Assembly (NCBI GenBank): GCA_034509425.1
Contig: JAVTVJ010000069.1
Location: forward strand, 1,067,501-1,131,500
Reading direction: 5' to 3'
Length of the DNA: 64,000 nt
From: Eopsaltria australis
Taxonomy: Eukaryota; Chordata; Aves; Passeriformes; Petroicidae
Made by a program: the position numbers and the translations under genes
Notes under the pieces: generated by a model
Seen by the model: the letters and a program-made list of their open reading frames with translations, nothing else
What the model was told of the DNA's origin: nothing
The model's database searches: none
Shown here: positions 25,945-37,300 of the stretch, one piece after another
How the letters are laid out: each line of letters begins with the position of its first letter
Position numbering within the stretch: position 1 is the first letter of the stretch

Positions 25945-26269
25945 ATCAGAGAATCATTTAGGTTGAAAAAGACCTCTAAGATCAGTCCAACCGTTAATGC
26001 AGCACTACCAAGCCTACCACTAAACCCTGTCCTAAGTGCCACATTTACATGTCAAGTAAATACCTCTAGGGATGGTGACACCACCACTTCCCTGCACATC
26101 CTCTTCCACTACTTTACAGCCCTTTCAGTGAAAAAAAAGTTCCTAATATCCAATCTGAACCTTTGCTGGCACAACTTGAGGCTATTTCTTCTTGTTTTAT
26201 CACTTGTTACTTGGAAAAAGAGACTGACCCTCACCTCATTACAACCTCCTTTCACACAGTTGTAGAGAA
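25945..26269 (-). mobile_element. CR1 LINE 3' end, reverse orientation
   Basis: The segment reads as the complement of a CR1 3' region: AGAATCATTTAGGTTG at the left edge, then CTCTAGGGATGGTGAC, CAGTGAAAAAAAAGTTCCTA and AACTTGAGGC, ending near a GTTGTAGAG. This is the familiar bird CR1 tail pattern, with the element's 3' end at the left (AGAATCA repeat remnants). It is 5'-truncated, as is usual for CR1. It creates a spurious 100-codon + strand open frame. Confidence 0.92.
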
Positions 26270-29200
26270 GATGGCATGGTTGGACTCCAAATAGTAATTC
26301 ATGGAGAAAGCAAACAAATCAGGTGCATTAATTTCTGCCCTACCTCCATTGGATTGGTGCTTGTAGTGCAGAAAAACTAGTTAAGTATGGTGTAGTGACT
26401 TAATCTTGTAATATGGGATGACTAAGTCACTCCTGAGCTTGCCTTTGAGTAAAAAAAAGTTTTTTCTAGACTGATCAGAGGTACTTTCTTCAGGCCTGTA
26501 ATGGCAAGGGGTATAAAAGTGTTGCAGTGCAGAAGCAACTCACCATCATTATGCAGAAACTGGACACCAGCCACAGCAGGCTCACATGCTGTTAAAAGTG
26601 TGCTGTCATCCTAATGGTTGTGCATGTGTGTGCTGCAGTTTATCATGCTGTTCAGCTGCAGATTGTCAGCATGGATGAGGTGTGTGATGAGGCAATCCTG
26701 AGCAGGTCTGGCATTTGCTCACTGCAACTGTTTTCACTCCCACTGTTGTGGCCAGCACTGGTACCTGCTGTAGTACACTGTTGTGCTGGAGGCCTTCTTC
26801 TACTGTGACCCTTGGTGCTGCACCAGATAACTTGGATCATGCACAATTTCAGAGTGTGTTCTTACCAACTGTAGAACAGCACTAAAGTGTGTGTTTGGTG
26901 GCTTTGTGCAAATTGTGCACCTGGTTCACAGAATTCCATACGTACTCAGTCCTGCTGCCTGCATCACTTTCAATGGGTAACGGGCTGCTAGTGCCTGTGT
27001 GTAGGGGGATGTAATGCTGAGAGGCAGCAGGGATTTCTGCACCCATCTTGGCTTGTTTTGAATTGTGTCTCTTTTTAAAATGAGACACATAGGTGAATAA
27101 TCTGTGAAAGCTATTCTGTGTCTGCTGTGATCTGTCTTTTGTTGGCCAAAGTTTGATTTTCATGCTTCATCAGTGGAAATGTAACTGAATGCTAAACAGG
27201 GGGCTATAGATGCCTTATTATTTGTAAAGATTTGTTGTTCCCAAAACAGTTTTAGTTCTTCTTACTTTCTCCTTTTTCCATTGGGAAGGCAACAAATGTG
27301 GAAGTGTATGAAGCTCACAAACACATAAGGAAGAGTTTCAGAATCATTTACTCCAGTCTGAATGATGAAAAATGTGAGGCTTAGTCCAGAAGTATATAGT
27401 GCAAGATAAAGCCTATATTTGAAATACAGTAAATGGCTGTGTTTGTCTCTGTGTGGTGTTCACCTAAATGACTACAAGCATCTTTTCAACTGTTGTGATG
27501 CCTGCAGGGTGGTGTATGTCTTTTTTCCCTGTTTTCTCTTCTGTTTTCTCCTACATTTGGCATAGCATTGGGTAGCGAAACAGTGTAATTTATCCCTGCA
27601 ATATAGACGGGTCTAAGTGGATCGCCTGCATTTTTTCTTTTGATCACTGATTAATGGAGTAGATGGAGAAAAAAGGCTTAAAGGTTTGAGCTAATCACAT
27701 GTCAGAAATAGATATTGCAGGAAGCACATATGTATTTATGCGTGTGCTGATATCAGTTGCCAGCACGTGGCTCACAACATTGCAGAGGAGTGTGTTCAAA
27801 TGTCAGAAAGGGTGGGATTTTGAGAAGCTTGCCTAGTGCTCCTTTTCATAGTCTTTCCTTCCATAAATGTTTTATAGTCCTCTCTTTTCTTTTCTTCCAT
27901 GCAGTTGAACCCTGAATTGAGTACCCTGATTTTCTGTCATTTTTCTATATGATCTCTGGCTGTTCCTGTGTCCTCAGACACTGAGATGGTATGGATAACC
28001 TTTCAGACCTCAAAGTGCATGTGAATAAGGAAAGTTAATTTGTTGCTTTATAAATGATTGAATTAATGGCTTCATTACTTCTTTCTCACTAGGCCACAAT
28101 GTTATATGCCCTTCTGTCTCAGCAAACTGAAGAGATCAGCTAAATGTTTAGCAAGACAGTAATTGATAACATTACGGTAATTTTTCCTCTGCTAATGGGC
28201 ACTAAAAATTTATTTTCATTTTTATAACTTGAAAATGGTATCTGCCTGCCCGCCAGTAATATGATGTTATAGAGGGATATAATTCAGAGGCTTTTAGAAA
28301 AGTCTGAGTTTATTTTTTTTTTCAATGTCTTTAGTTTTAACATGGACGGATAGTTTTGAATTTCTCTGAATAATAAGATAGTGATGACCAGGACAGTGGT
28401 GAACTACTTCTATTTGGGCAGAAAAGGGAACTGTGCATGCTCAACAGAACTTTGTTCTAACAGGGTGATGGCAACCAAAGGCATCTATCTAAGGTGTACT
28501 GAATCTTCTGCTATGAGACTGTTAAATTCAGACCTCAAGAGTCACTCTTGCTGTTAATAATGTGTTATTTAAAAAATAACTACTGTGTGTAAGTAAACTG
28601 AATATAAACAATTCAGTGCCCTAAATCATTGCCTCAATTTCTTAATTATTTTACAATTTCAGTTTCTCAGAGGACTAGATTAAAGGGAAGAAGAAGAAAA
28701 ATGTTGATTACATTTCAGATTTGCTGTCTAAAAGGGAAAAACTTCCCTGTGTGCATTTGGAAAAGACTGTTCCAAAAGCTGGAAAAGGAATTACCATTTT
28801 GGAGATACTTACACTGAACTATTTTTAGATAGCAGACATCCTGCACATGGAAAAGTATGTGAAACTACATTTAGCATGAAGTCATGTAAACTGTAAAATC
28901 TTACAGGCTCCTAATTTCAAGATGAAGAGAGTTAAATTTTAGATTCTAATAGTATCTATAAATACTTGATCACTCTCTGAAATCTTTCTGTTTGCCTTTG
29001 TTCCTTATGTCTTTCTCTGTAACTTCTTTCCTTTCTACTATCCAAGTCCTCTCTGTTCTTTGGAGTGCACTAATTCTTTTTACATGTGCTAATAATATGA
29101 GTGCATCGCCTTAGGCCTCAAATTTACAACCCAGTAATTTCAAGATCTCATTGAAGGTTTACCCTTCTTTGTTTTAAATGTTCCCATGGACTTAGTTACG

Positions 29201-30667
29201 CAAGGGTACTTCAAAATGCTTTTTCTTTGCTTCCCTTGAGACTCTCTTTACCCAATATAATATTGGCCTTGTTTCTGTTAACATTTAACTCTTTTTAGGA
29301 TGAATGAAGTTTATATGTAAGAGAAATGTTTAAAGACTTTCAAATTTTATTCAGATCTGAATTTTCTCTGTGTTAAATATAGCCCCCCATTTAATTCTCT
29401 CAAATATCTGTGTACTAGCTTTGTTTGTTTTTTTTAATACTTTGTGCCTGACTCTCCCCTCTTCTATACTACTTTTTTATGATTTTAAATTCCAGTTGCA
29501 AAATGATCTACGCAGACTCAGGTTTATTTTTATGTTATGTGCCTGACATGGGAAGAAGGGAGAGAGGAGGATGAACAGATGAGAGCAAAGGACAGCTTAT
29601 GCTGAAATGAGATACGGCTTCATTGTGGAACAGTTTATGCTTGATGATGTTCACAATCCTTTTTATTTTTACAAGACTGATATTACACTTTTTGCATTTC
29701 TGTTTTATATTTTTCTGGGACAACTTAAGGGTTTCCTGTTGTTGAATTGAAAAGCTCTATCTTGAGAAAAAAACAGCAAAAATGTTATCATTCGTCAGAG
29801 AAGTGTATTCCATCAGCATATATCTCCCCAGTTCTTCTTGAATATGTCGTTGTATTCCTGCCTAAGCAAAACTCTGGTGCTCATTTGGGGGTTCAAAATG
29901 ATATCTTTAATGTAAATGTGCTTCTTGAAGCTACTGTTAAGACTCCTGCTATAAAAACTAACAGTATCTAATTTTAAGTCTTCAAAGCTTTTAAGTATCA
30001 GAAACTGTTTAATTCTCCCTAAAGCACAGTCTCCAGAAAGTATTTCTGATATAAACAATTTAACTTACGATGTGAAAGTTCACAGGAGTCACTGTGGCCC
30101 TAACTTCACAGGACATCTTGAAACCAAAAGCCCAGGTCTGTCCAGCCCCATTTAGATGCAAGCCTGTGCCATGAGTGAAGTCGAGGTGATTGTTGAGTCT
30201 GGTGATCCCAGAATGGCTCTGCCTTCAAGCCTAGACCTGGCTACTTGGCCTGGCCAAGCAGCTGCTGTGGGTCATGAGTTGCTTCGTGGTGATCAGGCGG
30301 TGGGGTTGGTCTCCAGTCCTAACTGAAAAGGTGCAAGAGCAAATGGGATTTGTAGATCTCCATTGTTTATCACCATCAGAGAAGACAGCTGAGCTATAGC
30401 TGACCTATGTTCTGCCATTCTGTATTAATGGAGCCATTTCTCAGAACATACTAGGTCTTATCTCTGGCTTGCTGCCACAGCGATTGTGAATCCATACTGA
30501 ATCTTTCAACTTTAACAGGTATCTGAGTCAGGGCTGTGAAGTACCTCATTGTCTTAGAATTTCCTCATTTTTAGCATTTGAGGTACATGCATGATGCCAC
30601 ACTGGACTTTAATCAATTGGACAAGTAAAAGTAGCAATGCTAAGTCCAGTCTATTGCCATAATGGTC

Positions 30668-30692
30668 ATATATATATATATATATATATATA
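30668..30692. repeat. TA microsatellite
   Basis: An uninterrupted alternating AT tract of 25 bases, likely length-polymorphic. Confidence 0.95.
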
Positions 30693-32792
30693 ATTTTGTG
30701 GTGCACACAGGTAATTTTCATTAGCACTGAAATAATGGGGTCAGAGAGATAAGACAAAAACAGTATAAACAGAAAATCAGTCAAATGGGATATTGATGCC
30801 ACGCACTGTCCCCTTCCAAAGTACACCATCTTTGTGGTTTAACTGCAATGCTCTTTGAAAGAACGAGTACCAGTGCAGAGATCATTCAAGATTAGCTCTG
30901 TAAAAGTGTATTACCATAAAAGGGATCATCCATGTCACAGAGAAGCAGTCTCAGAAATAATCCAAGAGAGTAAATTTGAATACTTGCCTCATTTTTATCT
31001 TGACAAAATGTTTTTACCTTTTGAACCTGGTGTTTGTTTATTCTACTTGCGTGCTCCTATCTTCTAGGGTTTTGATAAACCTCCAGCATGGGAGAGTGAG
31101 AAATTAATGTGTTTCACTTCATCTTCTCCCTGAGGTCACAAGTGAGGGAACAACAACATTCCCAGCAGAAATGAATTTCATTGAAAGGAACCTAGTTAAC
31201 CTATTGCAAGTTATTATTTCTAATATCTACCTTGGTGTGATTTCATGAATTTTGCATGTGTGTGCTGTTTGAAATAGGGGTGGAGGATTGAACAAAAATA
31301 AAATATTAGTACTTATTTAAGACAGAATAAAACTTACTGTGGGGGAAGGGACTAGAAGTTAAAATAGAATAGTGCCCTAGATTTTCTCATGTAATTGTAT
31401 TATTGAGTATTTACTTGCCCTGGGTGAGGGTTCATAAAAAGGTGGAAGGACAGAGAATATGTGTCTATGTGCATATAAGGTTACTAGAAAGAGTATTTGA
31501 TTGGTGTCTGCCCTTATGTCTATTTATGTCCACATGGCTGTTAGCTGATTTTTACCCTCTCAGGAGTGGAAACAGATTTTTTTCCTATTAAATTTCCAGA
31601 AATATGACAAAAATTTGTTGAAAATTATAGTTTTTCTATGTTTTCTACTGTAGACATTTTCTCCTTTTGTTGACAAGTGTAAGTAATGGGTGCACAATTT
31701 GCACCTAAGTTCTATTCAGCAATACTTAAAGTAGTTTTGCTGCTGTGCTGAATGCTTATTGTTAATTAGTGCTTTTCTCTTCCGTGTAAAAAAAACCCCA
31801 CACTAAATGGCATTTTTTTGATATGCAACTACACTTTGTTCTTTGTTTGCCTGTGCAAAATGTGGACTATGATGCCAGTCTTCATTTGAATGCTGCGCTG
31901 TCATCTGCAGAAATTGCAAAACTTAATTACTTTTACATTTTTGGCTTGTTTTTAATATTCGCCAAAATATGCCAGAGGACATAAAATCTGATGTAGAATT
32001 TGGTCTGAAGGGCTTGAAAGGAGTGCACAGGTGCTGCTTGCACAAGATGCAGTGTATTTAAAGTCAAATCAGTTGTAAGTGATACTTTTATAAAACAGAA
32101 CCTTTGAAAAGTAGAATTGTCTTTAAAACAACCACATGGCTGTACATAATAAACTGTGGTAGGGCTCAGTACTTTTATTAGCTAATTAAAGATTTGCTGT
32201 TTTGAGAGGAATGCTTTTGGAATGAACACAGATGCACACACCTGAATTTACAACAAAATTCATTCTGTATTTTTGCCATGTTGAAAGGAGGCACATCTGG
32301 GAGTGGGTGGGAGAATGTGAAAAGCAGCTTTTCCAATTGCTTAAAAAGGAGCTTGAAGTTTATTTTTTGAGTGAAGTGGTTAGTTTAGGAGGGAGCTCAG
32401 CAAGTTCTGAGCTAGACAGGTTTTCCCATTGGTTTACTGAACCTGAAAGAGACACTGATTTATAGGAAACGTGTCTTGCAAGTTCCAGTTCTTGGCTTTC
32501 CCTAGATACAAGTGTCATAACATGCACTTCTTGCTAAATAAGACCACCATCTGCAGACATCCCCCTGTGGAGTTCCTTAGGCATCCTACAGAAAAATGTA
32601 CTTTTGGGTACATCTTCCCTTAAAATAAAGCTTTATCTCCAGAAGCATCACTTAATCATTTTGCTAAAAACCTCCCTGTTCTTTGTAAAATTCATGAAAT
32701 AGAAAACAAAATCTGAATAAACGATAACCTGCTGAGCCACTTACATTCACTGTTGTAAATGAAGCTCTAACTTTGTTTTTTATCTCCAACAG

Positions 32793-32917
32793 ACAAACAA
32801 CAGAAAGGTGAATTTGCCTTAGAGGGCTACACCATCAGAATGAATAATAGCCTTCGGAAGGATGCAAAGAAAGATTGCTGTTTTGAAATCTCTGCTCCAG
32901 ATAAGCGCATTTATCAG
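32793..32917 (+). CDS. SKAP2: SKAP2 coding exon: PH domain beta4-beta7
   Basis: This 125-nt exon enters in phase 1 and leaves in phase 0. The acceptor is TCTCCAACAG. The donor is CAG|GTTGGA, a weak match to consensus after the GT. It encodes KQQKGEFALEGYTIRMNN, then SLRKDAKKDCCFEIS and APDKRIYQ. These are the middle and late strands of the PH barrel; the paired cysteines and the FEI(S/T) strand are characteristic of the SKAP family. Differences from human are conservative (FAIDGYSV to FALEGYTI; KDGKKD to KDAKKD). It is not a multiple of three, so skipping it alone would shift the frame. Confidence 0.97.
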
Positions 32918-33822
32918 GTTGGACTTTTTTATGTTGACTTGAAATTTAATTGACAAAGCTGTTACAATTTCAGTTACTGAATTAACATTTCAGTGAAACA
33001 ACTGTCACTGACATCTTAATGAAAAAAGGAAAGACTTGCTTGCTTATATTGTATATTCATATATTAGGAAAAAAAATCTGATTAAACGTATGTATGTACA
33101 TGTTCAAATATTATCTTTTTGGTCAAGAGCAAGAAAATCTATCATTTTTATCTATTGGTCATTTCAATATTAGCATTTTAATATCTATTGTATAGTGTGT
33201 CTGTGTGATTTCTTGGATGAATTAAATAGTAAAAAAAAGTTAAAATATGTATCAGTGTTAAATACATATTGTATTGGTCATGGCTTTTCAAGGAAAACCT
33301 ACAAAAAGGCACATATCAGCTGTGCAATTCAGAGATCTATCAGCCAGACATCAATATGGAATGTAAGTTTAATAAGTTTTAAATATCTGAGATTGCGGTT
33401 GAAAGCCAGTTAATTAAGCTGTCAGGTAGTGTGTTGGAGTCTGACAAGAACATTTTTAAGAAAACTGTACCCAGCAGTCTAAAGAAATTCATGGGTGTCT
33501 TCTAATTGTCAAGGGCAAATTTTGTTCATCAGTTCTGTCTTTGACATTGATGAAGAGAAGCAGCTTTTTTCTGCACAGCTGCCAGCTGCTGATCAGAGTT
33601 TCAAATCCATCATCCTCTCCTTCAATTACGTAAATTTGTCAAAATTAGCTGTACATTATAAGAAGCATCCTTGCAAGAAAAGTACCAGAAGACATGAAAA
33701 GAATTGCTAATGGTTTCTTGAGGAAGTGACGGGAATGTTACAGTCCCTCTTTTTTATTACTAATGAAACTGTAGTTGTGTTTCTGTCATTACTGCTAGTA
33801 GTTATTAATAAACATTTAATAG
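32918..33822 (+). other. SKAP2: SKAP2 intron, 905 bp
   Basis: This intron lies between two PH exons. The donor GTTGGA and the acceptor AACATTTAATAG are both poor matches to consensus: the region before the acceptor lacks a good pyrimidine tract. I see no repeat or RNA gene in it. Confidence 0.88.
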
Positions 33823-33886
33823 TTTACAGCTGCCACTCCCAAAGAAGCAGAGGAATGGGTACAGCAAGTCAAATTTGTAATTCAAG
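33823..33886 (+). CDS. SKAP2: SKAP2 coding exon: C-terminal helix of PH domain
   Basis: This 64-nt exon (phase 0-1) encodes FTAATPKEAEEWVQQVKFVI plus one more Q. It contains the C-terminal alpha helix of the PH fold with its nearly invariant tryptophan (EEW), which caps the barrel. Homology to the human YQFTAASPKDAEEW segment fixes the acceptor at the TAG ending at 33822. A CAG only 7 nt downstream, ending at 33829, is a competing site that would break the frame. The donor is GTAAGC. The exon is not a multiple of three. Confidence 0.95.
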
Positions 33887-34286
33887 GTAAGCCAACCAGT
33901 AGAGCAGTTGCCTTTATTGCCAATACTGCTTAGTGACAGCAGTTCTGTCCATTTACTTATCTGTCATGTTAGTACATGCAGGATTCCCACATGTCTAAGT
34001 TTTGAGTAGCAAGTCTTACTTTTTAATTGTGCTACAGCTTTTATATGACTTTTCTCTTTTTTCAAGATCTTTGCTTTTCTCCTAGAATACTATTTAGCTT
34101 GAAAGCTCTCCCTTATACAAGCTCCTTCATATAAACTCTTACCCCTTGAACAGTGTTAAAAAAAACAAACAAACCACAATGTACTGGAAGGAGCAGGTCA
34201 TAGAAGAATTGTTTTCATTTTGCATAAATTTCTGCTTAGGCATTTTTTTCCACTAAATGTTAACTTTTAAAATTGCTGTCACACAG
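33887..34286 (+). other. SKAP2: SKAP2 intron, 400 bp
   Basis: This is the shortest intron in the window, between the PH helix exon and the first linker exon, bounded by GTAAGC and TGTCACACAG. Nothing else was recognised in it. Confidence 0.9.
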
Positions 34287-34391
34287 ATACGGGATCTAAT
34301 ACTATTCCTGAGGAGGAGGAAGAGGAATATGATGATGTTGGACAAGCGAACAGTGAACTGATAGATGATAGCATTTATGAAGAAGTTAAAG
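34287..34391 (+). CDS. SKAP2: SKAP2 coding exon: acidic linker with YDDV and IYEEV tyrosines
   Basis: This 105-nt exon (phase 1-1) encodes a PH-to-SH3 linker. It starts TGSNTIPEEEEEEYDDVG and ends DDSIYEEVK. The run of six glutamates is followed by YDDV, then a second tyrosine in IYEEV. The second matches the Src/Fyn-type phosphosite reported at about Tyr260/261 in mammalian SKAP2 (DEIYEEL). Phosphorylation there would create an SH2-docking site (family knowledge). Between the two tyrosine motifs this protein has about eight fewer residues than human (GQANSELIDDS versus DHPLPISN...IDDE). The donor GTATTG is weak. The length is divisible by three and both ends are phase 1, so skipping would keep the frame while removing both tyrosines. 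Confidence 0.94.
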
Positions 34392-37300
34392 GTATTGTTG
34401 AATTCTTTCTCACTGTGTGACCTGCGATCATTTTGTCTTCTCTAATTCCAGTTTGGTAACTCTGAGTGGCTTAAACTGAGTAAAGTAACACGACAAATAA
34501 GGTACTTTAAGATTTCAGATTTTGCTATGACACTGAAGAAATAATGTCTTCAGTTCTGAGTGAGAACAGTTTTCTTTAGCAGGGGCATCAAAATAGCACA
34601 GAATGTGTAGAAGTGAACTCAGGGGACTTCCAGCTAATTAACATTTTCTGGTATGTGATTTTTTTTAATTAAAAAATTGAAAAGCCTTACAGCTTTTTCC
34701 AGCAACATGCCCATTATTTTTTTCTTTATTCATTTTGACATTTGTATTAGCAAAAGTTCTCTATCATTCCAAATGTTACCAGCTTCTGCCTAATATATGG
34801 TGTTATAAACCTGCAAGAAAGCAATATGTTCGTTTGAAAAGACTCTGGAAATGAACTGCAAGGAAAGCGACAGGAGTATTGACACTGTTCTGTTTCACGT
34901 TTTCCAGTATGGCTGTGATGATACAGAAACCTTTTACTGTGGACTTCCCAATGTGGTTGAATGATTATGGCTGTAAATGTCCAACAGTATCTGTCAGATG
35001 GCAAAACAAAAAAAAAAAGAGCTTGGCAAAAGTTCTTGATTATAGACTTTCAAGTACTAGGAGAAAGATTTCTATTTTTTATTAAATTTTAAGAAGCTCT
35101 GAAAAAAAAATCAATGTTTCAGTTATCATTAGTTAACAAATGATACTTTAAAGTGATATGACAATTAATAATTGCTTTGTATGAAATAGAGTTCTATACC
35201 CCATGCTGTTTGGAGCAGTGCAATAATCAGCAATAATCTGAGAGGAAAAATTAGTTGTGTTATGTGATGCTGACTAACTTTCTGAATCTATTAGGTAGAA
35301 TTTCCACTGGAGAAAAGAACATTTTACAGTTTGTCTTTATTTTCAATTTATGGTCATTTCAGTGAATAAAGGAAGAGAAAACAAGTGTCTCATGAAAATG
35401 TATATCATAAAATTATAAGATATAAAATTATATATCTTTAAGAACTGGGTTTTTTTGTTGCTCTATATCTTTAGCTTATACCTAGGCAACTTCAACACAG
35501 AATGCATGTTTTGCTGAAATGATATGCAGTGTGTCATGCATGCTGAAAAACTCTCTGCAATGAATATAAAAACTACATTACCGAGTTTAATCTTGTAGCT
35601 ACGAGATACAGCCAAACCTTATTACAGTGCTTTGTGGATGCTGAGGTTCTTTTGGAAAGTGGTCTTGTATGCTTGTTTAAGCTTTTGTTAAAGAAGCTCT
35701 ACATATATCCTGGGATAAATTACTCTTTTTTTGAGCTTCACTTAGCTTACCTTTGAATGTCAGATAGTAAGTAAATCTGGAGCAGTAATACATAAAATAA
35801 TTGGAGAAGGGCTTTGGTTAATTTAGATTTGGTTTCTTTGCTTTGAGTTCTTTATTCAGAGAATTGCTGCCTTGGTGTGATTCTGCAGGAATTTAGAGTA
35901 TTTTCACTTACATCCCGTTTTTATGACAGTTTTCCAGGAACTGCTATCTCCTAATGTGGCTAATAAACCTGAAATGTAACAACATCACAAAGAAGGGGTA
36001 GTTCAAGAAATTTAGTTTCAAACCAGTATTCAGTTTTTAGTTAAATTAATTTATTTCCTCATGATCTTGGAGTGTGCTTCATTTTCATGTTGTCTTGTGC
36101 TCTTTCCATCTCATCTATTTGAATTGTGAACTTCCCAGGAAAGACCATTTTACCTTTTACAGTGGAACTTCTAGTTTTGACTCCGATGTGTTGACATAAT
36201 TAAGTAAAAAATAAAGTTTGCAATAGATTTTAGGTGATTATTTAGTCCTTTTATCTTCCAAAAATGTGTTTTAATAATTCCATGCTTAAATGGAATTACA
36301 GAGTTATGGCTCTGAGGCCTTAGAGCAGTAATTTTCTTCTTAATCCTTATCATGTTGATGTTAGATGAAATGCTGGTTGACAAACCTCACAGGAGTGGGC
36401 CTTACTTGTTTCTTGTATTACTGTTCATCTAGACTTGATGGTAAAAGAGCTTACCATCCAGTTTGGTCTCGTCTCCTTTAATTAGGCCTGATTGGTTGCA
36501 TTTAATTACAGTTGGCTGTCCTTTCTATTTTCCCAGGTAAGTGAATTATGCTTTCTTCCTTTCATGGTCAAAGGGTGGAGCATCATTATCCCTGCTGTTA
36601 CCTGGCATAATAATACAGAAAAAATAAGACATTTGGAACACCTGTCAAAAGAACAGAAAAAAATTATTTGTACAGCTGCAAAACTATGCTGAGCTCTGGA
36701 ATGCAAAAGGCAAATATGCTAGATCCTTGTGAAGAGGGAGAAGAAATTAATCTTCACTTTGTTTTTATCCTCAGAGCATATCCATGTTAGAGGATTCTAA
36801 TCCTCTCTTTTCACAGATCCACTAGCTTTATAAATATTGAATTTCAGGTGCACAGCTCGTTGTACTGTATTATCATTTATTTGGTTATAATTTGCATTTT
36901 CTCAAGTAAGTAAAATTTTGCATTTCTGTGGTTTTCCAGTGTCTGTTATGCCAGCATTTCAGAAGGAAATTAAGACAGTTCAGTTGACAGTATTTGGTTT
37001 GGTATTTGAATAAAGAGTTTTTGGATTAAAAAAAGGATATGGAAATTTTTGCACAGTTTTGGAAACTGGGAAATTTTGAGAACTGTGGCTGTAATCAGGA
37101 CTGACACTGTATTCTCTAGCTATCTCATTGCTTTGTTATTTTTTTTTTGTCTTGCTTGTGACAGGAGACAGTGTAGATGAATTTTCCAGGCAGAAGGTGG
37201 ATAGGTTCAAACCAGTATCCAGAATGCCAACACCCTAAAGCATAGATTTCAGTGGTATACACTATTCTGTCTGCTGGCAGGTTGATAGTTGGGAGGGGTA

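Larger units (their letters stand above)
24172..32792 (+). other. SKAP2: SKAP2 intron, 8.6 kb
   Basis: The intron is bounded by GTACTT and TCTCCAACAG and splits the PH domain. It holds a MIR-like remnant (24371-24425), a 23/24-bp tandem duplication (25693-25739), the 3' end of a CR1 LINE in reverse orientation (25945-26269) and a TA microsatellite (30668-30692). A GC-richer block at about 30080-30330 is unlike its surroundings but was not identified. No exon or RNA gene was found. Confidence 0.85.

Noticed and set aside
25963..26265. 100-codon + strand open frame
   Set aside because: It lies wholly inside the reverse-oriented CR1 3' end and reads its non-coding complement.
37204..37213. GGTTCAAACC, resembling a tRNA B box
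   Set aside because: No A box at the right distance, no acceptor or anticodon stem, so not a tRNA or tRNA-derived SINE that I can support.
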